The notes below the pieces were generated by a model. The model saw nothing but the letters and a program-made list of their open reading frames with translations. It was not told where the DNA came from and ran no database searches. Positions 1 through 6,155 of a stretch of 6,155 bases of DNA are shown one piece after another (positions within the stretch are counted from its first letter, which is position 1; every line of letters begins with the position of its first letter). This DNA is from Pseudomonas sp. (lineage in GTDB: Bacteria > Pseudomonadota > Gammaproteobacteria > Pseudomonadales > Pseudomonadaceae), in contig JAQZAY010000233.1 in the NCBI GenBank assembly GCA_029239415.1, positions 1 through 6,155 on the forward strand. The letters are read 5' to 3'. The translations under genes were made by a program, and so were the position numbers.

Positions 1-2185
<2,185 letters not shown>

Positions 2186-2196
2186 TCAGACTCCTG

Positions 2197-2226
2197 CCTG
2201 CGACGGCTATTTCAACGCCGTTCAGG
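2197..2226 (+). other. Imperfect stem-loop just after parC
   Basis: Twelve bases after the parC stop, ACGGC (2203-2207) can pair with GCCGT (2217-2221) around a 9-nt loop. An outer CCTG/CAGG pair (2197-2200 with 2223-2226) is separated from it by a small bulge. No T-run follows, so it does not meet the pattern of an intrinsic terminator. It could be an mRNA 3'-end or attenuating structure, or chance in GC-rich DNA. The rest of the 168-bp gap between parC and the lipoprotein gene shows no convincing sigma-70 promoter, so it is unclear whether the lipoprotein is co-transcribed with parC. Confidence 0.25.
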
Positions 2227-2353
2227 GCAGAAACGCTGGAGTCGATCGGTCATTTCGCGGATGATAGGCCCCTCGCGGCACCAGCGTGGCTGTGTGCCCG
2301 TTTGAATCTACATGTGATCGTTGCGGTTGCCTTGAGGCGACCGCCTGGATGGG

Positions 2354-3064
2354 ATGATGAAATTTCTGCGCCTTCCATTTGTTCTGTTGATGACTGGCGT
2401 ACTGGGTCTGGCCGGTTGCAGCATGCACCAGCCTGTTTCCCTGTACCAGCTCGACAGCGGTGACCCAGAGCTGCCCAAGCAAGCCTCGGGCATGGCGGTG
2501 GTGCTCGGCCCCGTTTCGCTGGCGGACTACCTGCAACGCGAAACCTTCCTGCAGCGTCAGGCTGATGGCAGCCTGACCGCGGCCACGGACGGTCGGTGGG
2601 CGGGTAGCCTGTCTTCGGACATCGACCAGTTGCTGGTGCGTCAGCTTGCCTCGCGCCTTGACAGCCAACGCGTGGTGCTGGCCCCGGCCAGCACGGGCTT
2701 CAGCCCGGACGTGCAGGTGCTGCTGTCGATCACTCGCCTGGACTCGGGCACCAGCCAGCCGGCTATCCTCGATGCCCAGTGGCGCTTGCTCGACCGGCGT
2801 GGCCATGTACGGGACAACCGCATCGTTCACCTGGAGCAGCAGCACCAGGGTTCCGAGGCCTCACAGGTCCAGGCCCAGGGGCAGCTGTTGCAAAAGCTCG
2901 CCGAGCAGTTGAGCGCGGCGCTCAAGCCGCTGGCCAACCAGCCGGCCATTGCCGAGGAGCCGCCGAAGAAAGCGGCGCCTGCCCAAGTTCGTAAAGAGCC
3001 GGAGAAATCCAAGATTCCAATGGCTTCGCCGATTCGTACCGATATGGAAGTGTTCAGGTTCTGA
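2354..3064 (+). CDS. PqiC-like outer-membrane lipoprotein (ABC-transport auxiliary family)
   Basis: This encodes a 236-residue lipoprotein. Residues 1-21 form a lipoprotein signal: positive n-region, hydrophobic core and lipobox LAG before Cys22. Ser follows the Cys, which favours outer-membrane sorting with the protein facing the periplasm. Residues about 29-192 read like the PqiC/DUF330 fold: an early YQLDSG strand, VVLGPVSLADYLQR (49-62), RWAGSL (81-86) before a helix, VQVLLSITRLD (120-130), then AILDAQWRLLD. In E. coli, PqiC works with the PqiA/PqiB envelope-spanning lipid transport machine. Here no pqiA or pqiB is visible, so the partner is unknown. The tail (193-236) is Pro/Lys/Glu-rich and ends in MEVFRF, longer than the about 187-residue E. 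coli PqiC. Two adjacent ATGs (2354, 2357) are possible starts; GGA at 2347-2349 is better spaced for the second, which would remove one Met. Family assignment is by motif pattern, not by search. Confidence 0.8.
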   Translation: MMKFLRLPFVLLMTGVLGLAGCSMHQPVSLYQLDSGDPELPKQASGMAVVLGPVSLADYLQRETFLQRQADGSLTAATDGRWAGSLSSDIDQLLVRQLASRLDSQRVVLAPASTGFSPDVQVLLSITRLDSGTSQPAILDAQWRLLDRRGHVRDNRIVHLEQQHQGSEASQVQAQGQLLQKLAEQLSAALKPLANQPAIAEEPPKKAAPAQVRKEPEKSKIPMASPIRTDMEVFRF

Positions 3065-3073
3065 GCCCCATGA

Positions 3074-3113
3074 CCCACAAAAAAGCCCGCATCGTTGCGG
3101 GCTTTTTTGTGGG
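3074..3113. terminator. Bidirectional rho-independent terminator between the lipoprotein gene and the convergent membrane-protein gene
   Basis: A perfect 17-bp inverted repeat (3074-3090 with 3097-3113) flanks a 6-nt loop, ATCGTT. The core is a GC-rich GCCCGC/GCGGGC stem followed by six T on either strand. It starts 9 nt after the lipoprotein stop and ends 38 nt beyond the stop of the convergent - strand gene, so it can end transcription from both sides. Confidence 0.95.
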
Positions 3114-3151
3114 CGCCGGGTTCAGGGAGTACCCAACGGAGCGGCCTGTCC

Positions 3152-4645
3152 TCAGGCCTGGCGTTCAGCCATGCGCGCCAGCTGGCGCTCGAGCATCGAG
3201 GGGTATGGCTCCAGCAACCGCTCCACGCAACACGCGCCTTCAGGGCTAGCAATGGGCCGGATACGCGCACGCTGGCGAACCAGGCTGTCGTCGCTGATCT
3301 TGCGCTCCACCAGCAGCAGGTTGCGGCTGTGCTGGGACAGCGCCAGGGCGTCCTGGGCCTTGTCGGTGAGCAGCAGGTCGACCTGGCTCAGGCCGTTGAG
3401 GCCATCGCCCACCGCCAGGCCCAGTTGCAATTGCAGGGTGATACCGCTGTCTGCCACTTCAACCTGCAGGGCGTGGCCCAGGGCACGCAGCAGTTCACCG
3501 CAGCAGATGGCATTGGTGAGGTAGTCCTCGCCGCTTTCACCGCTGTGGAACAGCAACAGCGTGCTGCCGTCGTTGAGCGTGTACATCTGGCCTTCATACA
3601 GCGAAGCGGCCTGCTCGAGGCAGTCGCGATAGCGTTCCAGCAGCTCGGTCAGGCGTGCTCGCGGCAGGCGGCGCAGCTGCTCCTGCGAGCCAAGCTGCAC
3701 GGCAAGCACGGCGCTTGCCTGGGGCTCGGTGCTGGCGGCGGCGCTGGGCTTGACCGCGGTATCCTCCTGGTCCATCAGGCCGGCGAATGCTTCGTCGTCC
3801 GCATAGCCGGCGTCGTCGCTGCCAGTGGTCTCGACCTTGGCCGGGCGCTTGTGCGCTGGTGGCTCGGTGAATTCGGAGTCGTGCAGGTCGTGAACCTCGA
3901 AGGCCTCGCCGTCTTCTTCAACGTAGGCTTCAGGCTCTGGCTCGGGCGGCGGCTCGGGCGCCAGGCGCGCGTGCAGCTGGCGGGCCAGGTCACCGATCTC
4001 GTCCTGGCGATCGGTCGCCGGGGTGTTGTGGTGCGGGTCGCGCAGCCATACCCGCAGTTGCAGCAGCGGGGTCGACATGTATCGTCCCAGGCGCAGGCTC
4101 AAGGCCAGGGCAAGGGCCAGCAGGATCGCCGCCAGGATACCCATGCTCTGCATGCTGATGGTCAGCGGCTGCTGGAACTGGGTCATGTCCAGGCTGATGC
4201 GCAGCTGCCCGGCGGTCACGTCCTGGAAGGTGATCTTGGTCTGGAAGAGTCCCTCGGCCTCGCCCAGCAGCCCGTTCTTCGGTCGCTGGCCGGCTTCGGC
4301 GAGGATCCGGTTGTCGACGCTGTAGATCGCCGCATGGGCCACCAGAGGGTTTTTCACCAGGTTGCCCAGCAGCACGTTGAGGCTGAGGATGTCATTGGAC
4401 ACCAGCAGCTCGGTTGCCGAGGTCGCGGTCTGGGTGGTCAGGCTCTGGCCAAGCGCGTCGGCCTGTTCGTGCATGGCCTGCTTGAACTGCAAACCCATGA
4501 CGCAGGCGTAGATCACCAGCGCCAGGGCCACCAGAAAGATGTTGTAGCAGGCGATCCGCAGTGCCAGCGGAATGCGACGCTGACTCAGGGCGCGGTAGAT
4601 CATGATGAAGAAGTTGTCAGTCTTGACGGGCGTGGGCCGGTTCAC
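3152..4645 (-). CDS. Smp/AhpA/YtjB-like membrane protein with HAMP and degenerate class III cyclase-like domain
   Basis: This encodes a 497-residue inner-membrane protein. Residues 1-30 are a basic cytoplasmic N-terminus, about 31-51 is TM1, about 52-165 is a periplasmic domain, and about 166-187 is TM2. A HAMP-like segment follows (about 183-228), with the usual Pro (STPLLQL) and the DEIGDLARQL signature. Residues 229-310 form an acidic Pro/Glu-rich linker. Residues about 311-465 resemble a class III adenylate/guanylate cyclase fold, but Gln317 replaces the first metal Asp, and Gln431 and Ala435 fall where the catalytic Asn and Arg belong; Asp359 may be the second metal Asp. Catalysis is therefore doubtful. 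The N-terminal half matches the E. coli YtjB (Smp) family, which is also divergent from serB, but YtjB is only about 214 residues. The GTG at 4645 is chosen because AAAGAG lies 9 nt upstream and a promoter just beyond; the ATG at 4603 (residue 15) lacks a ribosome site. Function is unknown; a periplasmic sensor is inferred. Confidence 0.87.
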   Translation of the reverse strand: MNRPTPVKTDNFFIMIYRALSQRRIPLALRIACYNIFLVALALVIYACVMGLQFKQAMHEQADALGQSLTTQTATSATELLVSNDILSLNVLLGNLVKNPLVAHAAIYSVDNRILAEAGQRPKNGLLGEAEGLFQTKITFQDVTAGQLRISLDMTQFQQPLTISMQSMGILAAILLALALALSLRLGRYMSTPLLQLRVWLRDPHHNTPATDRQDEIGDLARQLHARLAPEPPPEPEPEAYVEEDGEAFEVHDLHDSEFTEPPAHKRPAKVETTGSDDAGYADDEAFAGLMDQEDTAVKPSAAASTEPQASAVLAVQLGSQEQLRRLPRARLTELLERYRDCLEQAASLYEGQMYTLNDGSTLLLFHSGESGEDYLTNAICCGELLRALGHALQVEVADSGITLQLQLGLAVGDGLNGLSQVDLLLTDKAQDALALSQHSRNLLLVERKISDDSLVRQRARIRPIASPEGACCVERLLEPYPSMLERQLARMAERQA

Positions 4646-4654
4646 AGAGCGCGG

Positions 4655-4660
4655 CTCTTT
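4655..4660 (-). promoter_or_regulatory. Ribosome binding site deciding the GTG start of the membrane-protein gene
   Basis: On the - strand AAAGAG lies 9 nt before the GTG at 4645-4643. It is a partial match to the anti-Shine-Dalgarno complement. The only nearby in-frame ATG (4603-4601) has no purine-rich element at useful distance, so this site favours the GTG and the longer N-terminus starting VNRPTPVKTDNFF. Confidence 0.55.
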
Positions 4661-4680
4661 ATGGCGGAAAAGTGCTGCGC

Positions 4681-4709
4681 AGTATAGCGAGCACTCCAGG
4701 GTCGGCAAA
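4681..4709 (-). promoter_or_regulatory. Sigma-70-type promoter for the Smp-like membrane-protein gene
   Basis: On the - strand the -10 box is TATACT (4686-4681, five of six consensus bases). The -35 candidate is TTTGCC (4709-4704), a weak match, with a 17-bp spacer. Transcription would start near 4674, giving a leader of about 28 nt that just contains the AAAGAG ribosome site. The position fits well; strength is unknown. Confidence 0.55.
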
Positions 4710-4719
4710 GCATCGACTG

Positions 4720-4748
4720 CGCCCGTGGTCATCGAAAGTCGGTAGAAT
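4720..4748 (+). promoter_or_regulatory. Probable serB promoter (good -10, poor -35)
   Basis: TAGAAT at 4743-4748 is a five-of-six match to a sigma-70 -10 box. The -35 position at 17-bp spacing (4720-4725, CGCCCG) does not resemble TTGACA, so the promoter may be weak or activator-dependent. The start would be near 4755, leaving a leader of about 23 nt that includes the GGAG ribosome site. It lies back to back with the - strand promoter; the two predicted start points are about 80 bp apart. Confidence 0.45.
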
Positions 4749-4767
4749 GCGATTTTTTCATCGAGCC

Positions 4768-4771
4768 GGAG
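4768..4771 (+). promoter_or_regulatory. Ribosome binding site deciding the TTG start of serB
   Basis: GGAG lies 6 nt before the TTG at 4778-4780. The nearest upstream ATG (4747-4749) is out of frame with serB and overlaps the predicted -10 box, so TTG is the supported initiator. Confidence 0.75.
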
Positions 4772-4777
4772 CCTGTC

Positions 4778-6001
4778 TTGCGCGAAATCGTCCTGATCAA
4801 CATCACCGGTGAGGACCGACCAGGTCTTACCGCAGCCATCACCGGCGTCCTGCTCCAGGACGGTGTGAACATCCTCGACATCGGCCTGGCGGTGATGCAC
4901 GGCACGCTGTCGTTCGGCATCCTGGTCGACATCGCCGACAACGAGGCCGCCTCGGCCCTGCTGCAAAGCGTGCAGAGCAAGGCGCACCAGCTGCACCTGC
5001 AGGCGCGCTACACGCCTGTCACCGAGGCTGACTACCAGCGTTGGGTCGACAATCAGGGCGACCCACGGCACATCGTGACCCTGCTCAGCCGCAAGGTCAC
5101 CCCCGCGCAGTTGCAGCACGTCAGCGAAGTGATTTCCCGCTACGGCATGACCATCGAACGCATCGAGCGACTTTCCTCGCGCGTTGCGCTGGACGCCTCG
5201 ACCGACAAGGGCAAGGCGTGCCTGGAGATTTCCGTGCGTGGCGAGCCGAGCGATGCCCAGGCCATGCGGGCAGACTTCTTTGCCCTGGCGCAAACGCTGG
5301 ACATGGATGTCGCCTTCCAGCAGGACAACCTGTTCCGCCGCAATCGCCGCCTGGCCGTGTTCGACATGGACTCGACGCTGATCGAGGCCGAAGTCATCGA
5401 TGAGCTGGCCAAGGCCGCTGGGGTGGGCGAGCAGGTCTCGGCCATCACCGAGCGCGCCATGCGCGGCGAGCTGGATTTTCGCGCCAGCTTCAAGGAGCGC
5501 ATGGCGCTGCTCAAGGGGCTGGACGTCGGCGTGCTGGACGAGATCGGGGCTTCGCTGCGCCTGACCGAGGGCGCCGAGAACCTGTTTGCCGAGCTCAAGC
5601 GGATGGGCTACAAGACCGCTATCCTCTCCGGCGGCTTCTCCTATTTCGCCAAGCAGGTACAGGCGCGCCTGGGCATCGACTATGTATTTGCCAACGAACT
5701 CGAAGTGGTGGAAGGCAAGGTGACCGGGGTGGCGGTCGAGCCGATTGTCGACGCCCAGCGCAAGGCCGACCTGCTCAAGGAGCTGGCGCACAAGGAAGGC
5801 TTGCAACTGGAGCAGACCATCGCCGTGGGCGATGGCGCCAATGACCTGCCGATGCTTGCGCTGGCAGGGCTGGGCGTAGCCTTCAGGGCCAAGCCGTTGG
5901 TGAGGCAGTCGGCGAAGCAGGCGATCTCGACCCTGGGCCTCGATGGCGTGCTGTACCTGCTGGGCATGCGCGACCGCGACGCCCGCGGCCAGAACGTGTA
6001 G
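4778..6001 (+). CDS. serB: Phosphoserine phosphatase
   Basis: SerB hydrolyses L-3-phosphoserine to L-serine and phosphate, the last step of serine synthesis; it is a cytosolic Mg2+-dependent HAD-superfamily enzyme. The protein has 407 residues. The N-terminal region has an ACT domain (about 3-75, starting REIVLINITGEDRPGLTAAI) and a second ACT-like region (about 95-180); the catalytic HAD domain follows from about 190. HAD motif I is DMDST with nucleophile Asp196 and general acid Asp198. Glu205 is a likely substrate or cap residue. Motif II is Ser284 in LSGGF, motif III is Lys329, and motif IV is GDGAND (351-356) with Asp352 and Asp356. All expected catalytic residues are present and the frame is intact. 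The start is TTG, not ATG: the protein begins REIVLINI as in other Pseudomonas SerB proteins, and GGAG is 6 nt upstream. The two-ACT architecture is usual for pseudomonads, and the ACT domains suggest amino-acid feedback control. Confidence 0.97.
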   Translation: MREIVLINITGEDRPGLTAAITGVLLQDGVNILDIGLAVMHGTLSFGILVDIADNEAASALLQSVQSKAHQLHLQARYTPVTEADYQRWVDNQGDPRHIVTLLSRKVTPAQLQHVSEVISRYGMTIERIERLSSRVALDASTDKGKACLEISVRGEPSDAQAMRADFFALAQTLDMDVAFQQDNLFRRNRRLAVFDMDSTLIEAEVIDELAKAAGVGEQVSAITERAMRGELDFRASFKERMALLKGLDVGVLDEIGASLRLTEGAENLFAELKRMGYKTAILSGGFSYFAKQVQARLGIDYVFANELEVVEGKVTGVAVEPIVDAQRKADLLKELAHKEGLQLEQTIAVGDGANDLPMLALAGLGVAFRAKPLVRQSAKQAISTLGLDGVLYLLGMRDRDARGQNV

Positions 6002-6019
6002 GGAGCGGCGGGACACGAA

Positions 6020-6052
6020 AAGGCCCTGCATGATCGGATCATGCAGGGCCTT
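6020..6052. terminator. Bidirectional terminator between serB and psd
   Basis: A perfect 16-bp inverted repeat (6020-6035 with 6037-6052) has a 1-nt centre, so the real hairpin opens to about 14 bp around a TCGGA loop. It lies 18 nt after the serB stop and 14 nt beyond the psd stop. The T-run is better on the - strand (TTTT from 6021-6018), serving psd; in the serB direction only TTGTT follows, so termination of serB here may be weaker. Confidence 0.85.
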
Positions 6053-6066
6053 GTTCATGGCGTAGG

Positions 6067-6155
6067 CTACGCCTGCGCCGGCAGCGCCAACTGCTGGCCC
6101 ATGCTCACTGCCGAACCTGCACCCAGGTTCTCTGCCCACTTGACCTGCTCCGGCC
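6067..6155 (-). CDS. psd: Phosphatidylserine decarboxylase, C-terminal 28 residues only
   Basis: Only the 3' end of this gene is in the window; the rest lies beyond base 6155. The visible residues, beginning PEQVKWAENLGAGSAVSMGQ and ending in AQA before TAG, closely match by recall the C-terminus of Pseudomonas phosphatidylserine decarboxylase proenzyme, after the region that carries the self-cleaving LGST motif (not visible here). The enzyme is a membrane-associated, pyruvoyl-dependent decarboxylase that converts phosphatidylserine to phosphatidylethanolamine. It is convergent with serB and shares the terminator at 6020-6052. The identification rests on a short stretch and memory of the family, so it is strong but not certain. 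Confidence 0.85.
   Translation of the reverse strand, partial: PEQVKWAENLGAGSAVSMGQQLALPAQA

Noticed and set aside
2186..2353. Sigma-70 promoter for the lipoprotein gene in the parC downstream gap (candidates near GATAGG and TACATG).
   Set aside because: No candidate has a convincing -10 together with a -35 at proper spacing, so no promoter is annotated.
2222..2845. A 207-codon - strand open frame across the parC-lipoprotein gap.
   Set aside because: It is mostly antisense to the lipoprotein gene, has no recognisable domain, and the lipoprotein frame has a clear signal peptide and family motifs.
3095..4687. A 530-codon open frame on the + strand opposite the membrane-protein gene.
   Set aside because: It is low-complexity in Gln, Ala, Gly, Val and Leu, has no recognisable domain, and begins inside the terminator. 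It is the mirror of a GC-rich gene on the - strand, where the third-position bias removes stop codons.
4747..4749. ATG upstream of serB as its possible start.
   Set aside because: It is out of frame with SerB and overlaps the predicted -10 box; the TTG at 4778 has a well-spaced GGAG.
4646..6139. The - strand membrane-protein frame stays open far upstream through the divergent promoters and serB, giving an apparent 995-residue protein.
   Set aside because: The extension is antisense to serB, is rich in His, Gln, Gly and Arg without domains, and crosses a good promoter and ribosome site that fit the GTG at 4645.

Overview
The window comes from a GC-rich gammaproteobacterium, very probably a Pseudomonas of the P. 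putida group. ParC, SerB and the last 28 residues of phosphatidylserine decarboxylase all read like Pseudomonas proteins by recall. The direct serB/psd adjacency also fits that group; in P. aeruginosa, as I remember it, fimX and another gene lie between them. This is chromosomal core sequence. I see no mobile element, CRISPR array, tRNA or rRNA.

Layout from left to right. (1) The 3' part of parC, the topoisomerase IV A subunit, on the + strand; its first roughly 20-25 codons lie outside the window. (2) A 168-bp gap, then a + strand outer-membrane lipoprotein of the PqiC/ABC-transport-auxiliary type, closed by a near-ideal bidirectional terminator. (3) A convergent - strand gene for a 497-residue inner-membrane protein: a Smp/AhpA/YtjB-like sensor module, a HAMP domain, an acidic proline-rich linker, and a C-terminal domain that looks like a degenerate class III nucleotide cyclase. 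(4) A compact 132-bp divergent promoter region with a recognisable -10 box on each strand. (5) serB, phosphoserine phosphatase, on the + strand with a TTG start. (6) A second bidirectional terminator, then the 3' end of psd on the - strand.

How the genes relate. The divergent smp-like/serB pair is an old gammaproteobacterial arrangement, also seen as ytjB/serB in E. coli. SerB makes L-serine, which feeds phosphatidylserine synthesis; Psd then decarboxylates phosphatidylserine to phosphatidylethanolamine, so the convergent serB/psd pair is metabolically coherent. The lipoprotein family is linked to envelope lipid transport and membrane integrity, but its usual pqiA/pqiB partners are not in the window.

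No wholly new system is evident. The most interesting object is the membrane protein with the apparent pseudo-cyclase domain. Next is the solitary PqiC-like lipoprotein with an extended basic, proline-rich tail.
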